Source of the DNA: an uncultured Clostridia bacterium
Lineage (GTDB): Bacteria; Bacillota; Clostridia; Christensenellales; Borkfalkiaceae
Reading direction: 5' to 3'
Length of the DNA: 20,222 bases
NCBI GenBank assembly: GCA_934247855.1
Contig: CAKQKA010000020.1
Span: 1-20,222, forward strand
The translations under genes and the position numbers were made by a program. Within the stretch, counting starts at the first letter, position 1. Every line of letters starts with the position of its first letter. The notes beneath the pieces are model-generated. The model was not told the origin of the DNA. It ran no database searches and was given only the letters and a program-made list of their open reading frames with translations. Shown here piece by piece: positions 1 to 7,457 of this stretch.

Positions 1-2210
1 GTTTTATACGCCGTGGTGTTTCTGTCGTCCTCGTATATAAAGCCTTCGTCGGAAGCGGTTTTCGACGGGAATATATCAAAGGTAAGCCTGTCCCACTTCT
101 GAACTTTTGTATTAAGCGCGTTGCGCGCCGTAACCATAACCCCGCCCGAGCGCATAAAAAGCGGAAAAGCGGAAACGTCGTCGGTTTTTACCTTTATCGA
201 TTTTCCTCCGTTATACGTCTTGCCCGTAAACAGGTTTATCCATTGTCCTTCGGGAAGATAAACCAAACGGCTTGAAAGGTTGACAGGCTCGGCGTAACGC
301 AACATAAGTACCGCTCTGTCACCGCCCTGAAAATATTCGATTCGTAAATTATGCTCTACGTTTTTTTCAAATTTTCCTAAGTCGTACTTTTTGGCGGAGT
401 GCGTGCTCCAGTCCTCGGCGTAAAGCGTACCGTCAACAAAAACGCGTACGCCGTCGTCCGCTTCCACGAACAAATTGCAATCTTTTTCGGGGCAGATCAC
501 CGTTTCCCATACCGCCGAATAATCGTATATAGGTACGCCTTTTTCGGGTGAAACGTTGTCGCAATACATCGAAATATCTTTGTACGTCGCCTTTTTTATA
601 GGCTCGCCTTCCAGACGTATTCCGTTATAATAGGTTACGCTTACGGGCTTTTTGAAATAACTTGCGGGCGCGCAGAGAAGTTCTCCTTCGACGATGGGGG
701 CAACGAGTAAGTTGTTGCCTATCATATACTGGGTTTCTTTCTTCGCCGCCTTTTTGTCCTCGGGATAATTCCATAACATACTGCGACATATAGGACTTCC
801 GTCCCGATACGACTTGTAGGCTTCTGTATAAATAAGCGGTAACAAGCGGTATCTTAAGTTTATATAATTACGGGCGATATCCTCCGTTTCTTTATCGTCG
901 TAAGCCCAAGGTTCACGAAACCTTTTTACCGTGTTAGTGCAGTGCGGACGTATAATAGTACCAAGACTGCAAAACTGTATCCATCTTAAATAGGTGTTTT
1001 TGTCGGGGTCCCCCATGTGTCCGCCGCAATCGGGATGAACGTACGGTAAACAGTTGTCCCCGCACTTTAACATCTGCGTTAAGGCGTAATAAATATCGGT
1101 ATAGTCCGAACCGACGTCCCCCGTCCATTGCACCGAATAGCGGTGGCTTGCGCTGTTGGATATTCCTACGTATCTGCCGTTTACGATATCATCGACGTTT
1201 GCCATAATATCGGGGCGACGGTAGATTTCTTTGTTTCCCGCTTGTTTTTGACGAACGTGTTTCGTGATTTCCGTAAAAGCGTACATACCCCACGTTTCGG
1301 GGGCAATCCCTTCGACGGGAGAGATAAGTTTCGTAGTCCAGTTACGGTCGTACCACCATATATCCAGCCCGTTCAAAAGATGCTCGGATAATCTGGCTTC
1401 CCGATAGGCTACTTCTTTGGGATCGATACAGTTTTTCGCTCCCTCAAGTGGTTCGGGATGATCGTTGAACATAACGTCCACGTCGCACTCGTGCGCAAAA
1501 CGGAAATAACCCGCCATGTCGGGAAATAAGTCGGTATCCACGTCGTAACCGATACCGCGGTCGCTTCTTTTACGCCAGTCGGTGTCGATTACTATGTTAT
1601 CCAAAGGAATTTCATGCGCGCGGTAGTCCTCTATCATTCGTTCGGCTTCTTTTTGGCTGTACTTATAATAGCGACTGTTCCAACTCCCTAAAGAGGAAAG
1701 GCGGACAAGTTCCGCGCGTCCGGTAAGTTCTACGTATAATTTACGCAGTTTCGCGCCGTTTTTACGGCACAAAAGCAAGTACACGTCCTGTACGTTTTTT
1801 TCTATAACGTAACCGTTATCGGGTAGGTTAACGGGCGTATAGCCGCACTTTGGCGCGATAACCCTCGGCGTGTCCGCCAACGCGAAAACAACGGGCGTCT
1901 TCGACATGGGAGGAAGTTCTCCGCTGTTACTTAGTTTTTTATAAACGTATTCGGTTTTACCGTCAACCGTCGCTTTTACGCCGACGAGGCTCTTTGCTCC
2001 TGCGGGGATAAATACCGTTACCGCGCCGCGCGTTACGTACGCGCCGTCGTCGCTTATTTTTACGTCGGCTTTTTCGCCGTGAAAGGCGCTTTTGTTTGCG
2101 ACAAGCATAGTGTCGCTATCGCAAAAAACGCCGTTTGAGGAAACTTCCAGACGTACTATATCGTCCGAAAGAAATTTTACTCTTATATCGTTATAAACGT
2201 ATTCTTTCAT
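1..2210 (-). CDS. GH31 glycoside hydrolase with PA14-like insert (3' end cut by window edge)
   Basis: Cytoplasmic retaining alpha-glycosidase of family GH31 (alpha-xylosidase, alpha-glucosidase or alpha-galactosidase type). The frame is open from ATG at 2210 to the left edge, 736 codons visible and the C-terminus missing. An N-terminal beta-sandwich (about 1-160) precedes the barrel. Strand motif IVIDTDW lies near residue 207. The candidate nucleophile is Asp288 in WWYDRNW, and the acid/base is Asp365 in WTGDVGSDY. LLVAPI (about 498-503) closes the barrel. Next comes a PA14-like segment (roughly 545-640) with the signature ADDGVRVFVDG near 583-594, then the usual C-terminal sandwich beginning YLPEGQW near 650. 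No signal peptide is seen. It is the last visible gene of the run, 112 bp after the preceding stop, with its own possible promoter. Family assignment is firm. Substrate is unresolved; a PA14 insert also occurs in known alpha-xylosidases, which is only a hint. Confidence 0.9.
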   Translation of the reverse strand, partial: MKEYVYNDIRVKFLSDDIVRLEVSSNGVFCDSDTMLVANKSAFHGEKADVKISDDGAYVTRGAVTVFIPAGAKSLVGVKATVDGKTEYVYKKLSNSGELPPMSKTPVVFALADTPRVIAPKCGYTPVNLPDNGYVIEKNVQDVYLLLCRKNGAKLRKLYVELTGRAELVRLSSLGSWNSRYYKYSQKEAERMIEDYRAHEIPLDNIVIDTDWRKRSDRGIGYDVDTDLFPDMAGYFRFAHECDVDVMFNDHPEPLEGAKNCIDPKEVAYREARLSEHLLNGLDIWWYDRNWTTKLISPVEGIAPETWGMYAFTEITKHVRQKQAGNKEIYRRPDIMANVDDIVNGRYVGISNSASHRYSVQWTGDVGSDYTDIYYALTQMLKCGDNCLPYVHPDCGGHMGDPDKNTYLRWIQFCSLGTIIRPHCTNTVKRFREPWAYDDKETEDIARNYINLRYRLLPLIYTEAYKSYRDGSPICRSMLWNYPEDKKAAKKETQYMIGNNLLVAPIVEGELLCAPASYFKKPVSVTYYNGIRLEGEPIKKATYKDISMYCDNVSPEKGVPIYDYSAVWETVICPEKDCNLFVEADDGVRVFVDGTLYAEDWSTHSAKKYDLGKFEKNVEHNLRIEYFQGGDRAVLMLRYAEPVNLSSRLVYLPEGQWINLFTGKTYNGGKSIKVKTDDVSAFPLFMRSGGVMVTARNALNTKVQKWDRLTFDIFPSKTASDEGFIYEDDRNTTAYK

Positions 2211-2224
2211 TTTTTATCTCGCAT

Positions 2225-2287
2225 ATTATATCTGTTTTGCATGTTAAAACCGTACGTTATAAACGGAATAACTTAAGTAAAGTTATT
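2225..2287 (-). promoter_or_regulatory. Possible promoter and AT-rich operator-like dyad upstream of the GH31 gene
   Basis: On the minus strand a perfect TATAAT hexamer lies at 2225-2230, 14 bp before the GH31 ATG. No good -35 box sits 16-18 bp upstream. About 50 bp upstream of it is an inverted repeat with perfect 8-bp arms, AATAACTT at 2267-2274 and AAGTTATT at 2280-2287, separated by 5 bp. A strong -10 with a weak -35 and an upstream dyad fits activator-dependent or regulated transcription of GH31 separate from the upstream genes. This is inference, and AT-rich dyads also occur by chance. Confidence 0.35.
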
Positions 2288-2308
2288 TTCCTTAAAGTCC
2301 GCCTATAG

Positions 2309-2330
2309 GCCCGTTTTCGGGCTTATTTTT
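2309..2330 (+). terminator. Hairpin with T-tract facing the plus strand, at the 3' end of the DUF4965 gene
   Basis: GCCCG (2309-2313), a TTTT loop and CGGGC (2318-2322) are followed on the plus strand by TTATTTTT. The T-tract overlaps the stop codon of the 2323-4359 gene. Read in the direction of the genes (minus), the same stem follows the stop directly but has no T-tract after it. As a factor-independent terminator it would therefore act on antisense transcripts, and the operon transcript may read on into GH31. The stem is only 5 bp. Confidence 0.4.
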
Positions 2331-4359
2331 CTTCTTTATTAAAAAAATCTTTTCGTATTCCGAGCAGTAACGCAAAGCAACCGCCTACTACGCTGCGCGC
2401 CCTGAAATACCGTATCTCGCCCGTGTCGCCTTTGTACCAGTCTCCGAAAGGAATTCTTAAAGGCGAATTTTGAAAAAAATAAACCAAGGGTTCGAGCATT
2501 TTTTGACGCTTTGCTTTATCGTCGGTAAGGGCGGCTGCCCATACCGTCCAGTCGCTTTTTACGTAACTTTTACGATTGAAAATAGGCGTTCCGAAGCGTT
2601 CCGTAACTTTAAGGTAGTAATCGACTTCTCTTTCCCGAAATTCCTGCGAGAACAATCCTAAGTCCAGAACTTTATCGAAAAGCAGGTTGTATTTAAGCCC
2701 GAACGTATCCTCCCCGTCGTCCCAGGTAAGCGGCGAATGGGAGAACTTACGTGAAAACGTTTCGATTTCTCTTGCATAATCACGCGCGATACGTTCATAT
2801 TTTTCATATTCTTTTCCGTCGGCTTTCAACAAACCCGCATAGCAGGCTATGCCGACGGAGGCTTTTACCGCCAAGTTAAGATTGTTTGCAATGTGTCCGG
2901 CAAAGTCGTCTGTGCAAAGTTGATTAGTCGGTTTAAGCCCGTACTTTACCAAAAATTCTACCCACTTCCGGCACAAATCCTCGCTCTCTTTGTATAGCGA
3001 CAGATCACCGTCGTAAGCGTAACACGCCGCCAAAGTTATAATCATGTTGGCGCATTCTTCCACGGGCATTTGCATGTTGTCGTCAAATTCGCCGTTGGAT
3101 TCGGGGAAAAGATAATATTGAGGATGAATTTCCCCGAACGCGGTTTTCGCCAAACCCGCGTATTTGCCGTCTTCCCTCGCACCGTAAACGTTACCCGAAC
3201 AATGGGGATAGGTGCCTACGTCGTGAGGGGCGTAATCGAAATTCCATACCGGCATACGGGCAAACCTGATTATGGGGCGAAGCATGCCTTTAACAAATTC
3301 CGTGTTATATATAAGGTATAACGGTATGCTCGGATAACTTACGTCAAGCGTGCCTATACAGCCGTTACTGCCGTTTTCCTTCGACAGGAAAACCAGATTG
3401 CCTTCGTTGTCCTTTATCGCGGTGTGCGCCGCAACGCTCTGACGAAGCGACGCCGTAAGAATTTCGTAATAGTCGGGAGAAATTTTATCCGCCGCTATTT
3501 TAAGTTCCTTGTCGATTTCGTCAAGACGCGCTTCTATTTTCGCTTTGTTTTTACGCACGTCCACGATAGCGTCAAGCACGGTATGCTTTTCAAGATACAA
3601 ACTCTTTTTAAAATCGCCGAAGTAATCGATTGCGACTACGCTGTCGTACGCTATCTCGATAAAACCTTCTTTCTCAAAACAAAAAGCCGCGATATATTTT
3701 TCTTCTCCGAGGTTTTTGAAATTCTTGTCGCCCGAAAGTAGATATTTTGCAAAATCGTCGCAGTCAAGAGCCGCCGCTTTATCCCCGCAAAGGTACCAGT
3801 AACCCCAGTCCGCGCCGTAACAATCTTCGTTGTTGGATAAATAAAGTTGACGCTTTAATCCTATAAAAGCGACCTCGTTTTTTCCGAGACTATACGAATA
3901 GTTGCGACACTTGTCGTTTGCGGGAAGGCGCGCGTCCGAAGTATATGCTACGCGTCTGTTTACGAACAAAGATACTTCTTCTACTTCGGCGTCGCCGGAA
4001 AATCTGTAAGAAAGATAGCACACCGGCTCGGAAACAAGCATAGGATCGTCAAGCGGAAGCGGAGAAACGAAATCCGCCGTAAAAGTCGATCCGTCAAGAT
4101 CGAAGGTATAAGTCGTTTTGAAAGACGAAACCTCCACCTTCGTCTGCCTTGCGTTTTTTACGGATTTTGCGCCCGTTTTTCTGACGTCGCCCAAAAAACA
4201 CCATGTAGTTCCGTCGGTAAGTTTTACGAACCCGTAAAGGGGCTTTTCTTCTCCGAACCAACACGTAACCTGCGTTTTATTGAGTTCTTCTGCCGTGCAC
4301 CACAGCGAAAAGTTGGGATCTTTTACAAACAGCGGATATGCCGGTAGTTTTCTTTTCAT
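2323..4359 (-). CDS. Glutaminase-A-like enzyme (DUF4964/DUF5127/DUF4965/DUF1793), probable cytoplasmic hydrolase
   Basis: 678 aa with no signal peptide. The N-terminus has the DUF4964 hallmark PAYPLFVKDPNFSLW (6-20). A DUF5127-type beta-sandwich follows, with TTYTFDLDGSTFTADFVSPL near 82-101 and PVCYLSYRF at 112-120. The DUF4965 region has SNGCIGTLDVSYPSIPLYL (331-349), APHDVGTYP (377-385) and MPVEECANM (431-439). The DUF1793-like alpha/alpha-barrel part has TDDFAGHIANNLNLAVKA (483-500) and SDWTVWAAAL (602-611). The family is named for a fungal secreted glutaminase, but this member is intracellular and embedded among glycosidases, so a glycosidase role is inferred. The acidic pair Asp484/Asp485 is conserved-looking and a catalytic candidate. 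The start has a good AAGGAG site about 9 nt upstream, inside the end of the GH3 gene, only 2 bp away. Reaction and substrate are unknown. Confidence 0.85.
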   Translation of the reverse strand: MKRKLPAYPLFVKDPNFSLWCTAEELNKTQVTCWFGEEKPLYGFVKLTDGTTWCFLGDVRKTGAKSVKNARQTKVEVSSFKTTYTFDLDGSTFTADFVSPLPLDDPMLVSEPVCYLSYRFSGDAEVEEVSLFVNRRVAYTSDARLPANDKCRNYSYSLGKNEVAFIGLKRQLYLSNNEDCYGADWGYWYLCGDKAAALDCDDFAKYLLSGDKNFKNLGEEKYIAAFCFEKEGFIEIAYDSVVAIDYFGDFKKSLYLEKHTVLDAIVDVRKNKAKIEARLDEIDKELKIAADKISPDYYEILTASLRQSVAAHTAIKDNEGNLVFLSKENGSNGCIGTLDVSYPSIPLYLIYNTEFVKGMLRPIIRFARMPVWNFDYAPHDVGTYPHCSGNVYGAREDGKYAGLAKTAFGEIHPQYYLFPESNGEFDDNMQMPVEECANMIITLAACYAYDGDLSLYKESEDLCRKWVEFLVKYGLKPTNQLCTDDFAGHIANNLNLAVKASVGIACYAGLLKADGKEYEKYERIARDYAREIETFSRKFSHSPLTWDDGEDTFGLKYNLLFDKVLDLGLFSQEFREREVDYYLKVTERFGTPIFNRKSYVKSDWTVWAAALTDDKAKRQKMLEPLVYFFQNSPLRIPFGDWYKGDTGEIRYFRARSVVGGCFALLLGIRKDFFNKEEK

Positions 4360-4361
4360 AA

Positions 4362-6392
4362 TTAACTTCTCCTTCTTGCGTTTTCTTTCGTTTCTTTTGA
4401 TTTTTCCGATTGCGACGAAAAGATCGATAACGGTTGTTTTGCTTGAATATTTATTCGTTTCGTAAGTAAAACGTTACGGCTGCTGTTGCCGACTTTAATT
4501 TCAAACGTACCGCCGTTTACGGTCCAATCGTCGAAAATAACCGAATAGTAAGCGAAAGACTGTTTATCGAGTGTGATTTTTACCGTTTTCGTCTGCCCCG
4601 CCGAAAGTCTGACCTTTTTAAAGCCTTTTAACTCTTTAACGGGACGATATACCGCCGCCTGCGGTTCCGAAACGTAAACCTGTACCACTTCGGCGCCTTC
4701 GGTATCGGACGCGTTCTTAACGTCCACCGAAACTATCCATTGCTCTTTTTCGGGGTTTTCGGTTACGTTTAAATTACTCATTTCAAACGTCGAGTAACTT
4801 AACCCGAAGCCGAACGGGAAAGCAATTTCTTCGGGATGTCTGTCAAAATAGCGATATCCTACGTCCAGCCCTTCCGAATAACGGTTTACCATGTGGTTTG
4901 CAAAAGTGTTTTCCGACGGGTAAAGATAGCGGGATAAAGCGTAAGTTTCGGTAAGTTTACCGCTCGGATTAACCTTACCGGACAAAATATTCGCCAACGC
5001 GTGATGCCCGCGTTCGCCCGCGTAACCGGCATAAATAACCGCGGCTACTTTATCTATCCATTCGGACATATCTATTACCGAACCGCAATGCAGTATAACC
5101 ACGGTGTTCGGGTTCTGCTCGGCGGTGCGAAGAATAAGCCTTTCCTGATTGTCGTTAAGGCGCATACGATCCGCCCTGTCGTCACCTTCGGTGTCGTAAA
5201 ACCCCGCTATAACTATCGCAACGTCTGCGTTTAAGGCGGAATTTACCGATTCTAAAAACTGCTCGTCGCCCACAGACCAGGAAGCGTGTATCGTGATTTT
5301 CGAGTCGGGCAGAGCCTTTGCGAGCGTTTTATCGAGATAATCGGGTTTTTGCGTGGGAACCACTCTCGAAGAACCGCCGCCGCTGAAATATTCGCCTATG
5401 TGTTCGCAACCGATTGCAACGCTTTTTCCGTTAGAAATAGGTAATACGCCGTTGTTTTTAAGAAGCACCACGCCCTCTTCGGCGACGCGCTCGGCGCAAG
5501 ACAAGCGTTGCTCCACCGTCGTTGAAACCTTGCGTAATTTGCTTTCTCTTTCCGCTTTTTCTATAAACGCCAGAACGCGTTCGACGCAGGCGTCTATTTC
5601 CTCTTCGGTAATACGCCCTTCTTCAAAGGCGAGTTTAAGATTTTCATAGCCTTTCAATGAATAAGGCATTTCGATATCAAGCCCCGCTTTTACCGCCGCG
5701 GTGTGGTCTTTAACGGCGTCCCAGTCGGAAATTATCGTACCGTTACGCTTCCACAGCGCGTTTCTCAAAAGCGAGTTCATTTTGCCGTTTTGCGACATGC
5801 GAACGCCGTTAACCGCATTGTAACTGCTCATTACGCACCACGGATCGGCTTTTAAAGCGATTTCAAAAGCGCGAACGTAAATTTCCCTGAGAGTACGTTC
5901 GTCAACTTCGCTCGACGTCCAGAGCCGTCCCACTTCGAGATTGTTACAGCAGTAATGTTTCAGCGACGTCCCCACGTGATGATCCTGAATCCCTTCTATA
6001 TAACGTTCGGCAAAAGTACCCGCAACGTAAGGATCTTCCGAAAAATATTCGAAATTACGACCGCACATGGGGGTGCGTTTTATGTTCACGCCGGGCGCGA
6101 GCAATACGTCAACGTTGCGTTCGATACAGTCGTCGGCGAGAGCCTCACCCGTCCGGTAAGCCAAATCGGCGTTCCACGTCTGCGCGAGAACGGTCGCCGA
6201 AGGATACGCCACGGACGGCAAATCGTGCATATTGTCGTTTTCGTCGGGCGCGCAATACCGAACCCCAAGAGGGCCGTCGGATACGCGAACGCAATATAAC
6301 AATCCGTCAAGGTCTTCGGTATGCCAACAATCCTTGCCGGCAAGCAATTTTATTTTTTGTTCGACCGAAAGGTCGGATAATTTTACTTTCAT
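4362..6392 (-). CDS. GH3 beta-glycosidase (beta-glucosidase type) with C-terminal FnIII-like domain
   Basis: 676 aa, no signal peptide, so it acts on imported oligosaccharides from the non-reducing end. The N-terminal (beta/alpha)8 barrel has VSDGPLGVR (38-45), SLKHYCCNN (143-151) and ISDWDA (221-226), with Asp223 the expected nucleophile. The alpha/beta sandwich domain has AEEGVVLLKNNGVLP (304-318), GGGSSRVVP (338-346) and YDTEGDDR (399-406), where Glu402 is the likely acid/base. PFGFGLSYSTFEMSNL (526-541) opens the fibronectin-III-like C-terminal domain, and the last 25 or so residues are a low-complexity polar tail. Domain order and length are normal for family 3. The start is preceded by AAGGA about 8 nt away. 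An 87-bp gap separates it from lacI and 2 bp from the next gene. Beta-glucosidase versus beta-xylosidase cannot be decided by eye. Confidence 0.93.
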   Translation of the reverse strand: MKVKLSDLSVEQKIKLLAGKDCWHTEDLDGLLYCVRVSDGPLGVRYCAPDENDNMHDLPSVAYPSATVLAQTWNADLAYRTGEALADDCIERNVDVLLAPGVNIKRTPMCGRNFEYFSEDPYVAGTFAERYIEGIQDHHVGTSLKHYCCNNLEVGRLWTSSEVDERTLREIYVRAFEIALKADPWCVMSSYNAVNGVRMSQNGKMNSLLRNALWKRNGTIISDWDAVKDHTAAVKAGLDIEMPYSLKGYENLKLAFEEGRITEEEIDACVERVLAFIEKAERESKLRKVSTTVEQRLSCAERVAEEGVVLLKNNGVLPISNGKSVAIGCEHIGEYFSGGGSSRVVPTQKPDYLDKTLAKALPDSKITIHASWSVGDEQFLESVNSALNADVAIVIAGFYDTEGDDRADRMRLNDNQERLILRTAEQNPNTVVILHCGSVIDMSEWIDKVAAVIYAGYAGERGHHALANILSGKVNPSGKLTETYALSRYLYPSENTFANHMVNRYSEGLDVGYRYFDRHPEEIAFPFGFGLSYSTFEMSNLNVTENPEKEQWIVSVDVKNASDTEGAEVVQVYVSEPQAAVYRPVKELKGFKKVRLSAGQTKTVKITLDKQSFAYYSVIFDDWTVNGGTFEIKVGNSSRNVLLTKRINIQAKQPLSIFSSQSEKSKETKENARRRS

Positions 6393-6479
6393 AACAAATT
6401 CCTTTTACTTAGAGTAACGATGCTTGGTTTTTCGGGTGTTTTGCAAGATATCCGCCCTTGCATCGGTTTTTCGGTTAAA

Positions 6480-7457
6480 TCAGCCTATGCCGCGATACAA
6501 AGTTACGGGCAGAACGACTTTTTTAACGGGCGCTTTGGGGTTATTGAGGCGTTCTTCCACCACGCCGTATATTGTTTTTGCAAACTGCTCGTAATCTATT
6601 TTTACGGTAGGTATTCGCCTCAGTCCGTGTACGTACCGTCCCAACCCGTCGAAGCCGACGATATCCAGATCGGGATAAAGCCTTCTTACGTCCGTATAAT
6701 GCTTATCGAGTTCTTCGAGTAGCCTGTACGCGTATTCGTCGTTGAAACAGAATATTTTACGACAGCCGTTGTCTATTCTACGGCAAATTTCCGAAATATC
6801 CTCCGTTTCAAGACCGTAATTGATAATTACGACGTCTTTTTGCAACGAAACGAGTTCTTGCGAAAAGTACCCGCTGCGCATTTCGTGAAATTCGTAAAAC
6901 GTGCCTACGTAAACGTATTCGCCGTTATAATACGGATTAAAAAGATAACGCGCAACGAGTTTACAACCGCATTCGTCGTCAACGCAAACGTGATCGTAAC
7001 GGTTTTCGGGGTTCGTAAAACTTCCTACGCAAACTATTTTTATATTGTTAAGTCTTGCGAAATCCGCCGTTTTTTCGTCTATCTCCGCAAAGCAAATAAG
7101 TAAATCGACGCGTTGAAGGACGCATTGCTTTATAACTTCCACGTTAAACTGCGGCCAGCACAAAAATACCAACGAGTAGTCTTCTCTTTCAAAAAACAGT
7201 TTTCTGAGTTCCTCGTTAAGCGTATTAAAATATAAATTGGAAAAGTCTTCCACGTAAACTCCCACTACGGCGCGTTCGTCGGTTTTCATCATTTGCGCAA
7301 CGTGGTTGGGCATATAACCCATCTCTATCGCGGTTTTACGAACTTTGCTTTTCATTGCGTCCGAAATATCGTCCATGTCGCGCAAAGCGTGCGACACCGT
7401 GTTTATCGAAACGCCGAGAGCGGAAGCAATGGCTTTCAGGCTTACGTTTTTACTCAT
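6480..7457 (-). CDS. LacI/GalR-family transcriptional regulator
   Basis: 325 aa. The N-terminal helix-turn-helix is typical of the family: VSLKAIASALGVSINTVSHAL (about 5-25), then the YMPNHVAQMMK hinge (48-58). The hinge core differs from the common YxPNxxARxL. The rest is a periplasmic-binding-protein-like effector domain (about 62-325), with VVGVYVEDFSNLYFNTL at its start. It presumably binds a sugar released from the imported oligosaccharide and controls this locus. The start codon overlaps the ATPase stop (ATGA, 4 bp), tying its translation to that of the transporter. GGGAGA lies about 9 nt upstream. It is cotranscribed with what it likely controls, which would give feedback. The operator is not proven; candidates are listed separately. 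Confidence 0.92.
   Translation of the reverse strand: MSKNVSLKAIASALGVSINTVSHALRDMDDISDAMKSKVRKTAIEMGYMPNHVAQMMKTDERAVVGVYVEDFSNLYFNTLNEELRKLFFEREDYSLVFLCWPQFNVEVIKQCVLQRVDLLICFAEIDEKTADFARLNNIKIVCVGSFTNPENRYDHVCVDDECGCKLVARYLFNPYYNGEYVYVGTFYEFHEMRSGYFSQELVSLQKDVVIINYGLETEDISEICRRIDNGCRKIFCFNDEYAYRLLEELDKHYTDVRRLYPDLDIVGFDGLGRYVHGLRRIPTVKIDYEQFAKTIYGVVEERLNNPKAPVKKVVLPVTLYRGIG

Noticed and set aside
6393..6479. Inverted repeat TGCAAG/CTTGCA in the lacI-GH3 gap, considered as operator or terminator
   Set aside because: Short 6-bp arms 9 bp apart with no T-tract and no clear promoter; the 87-bp gap is compatible with simple read-through.
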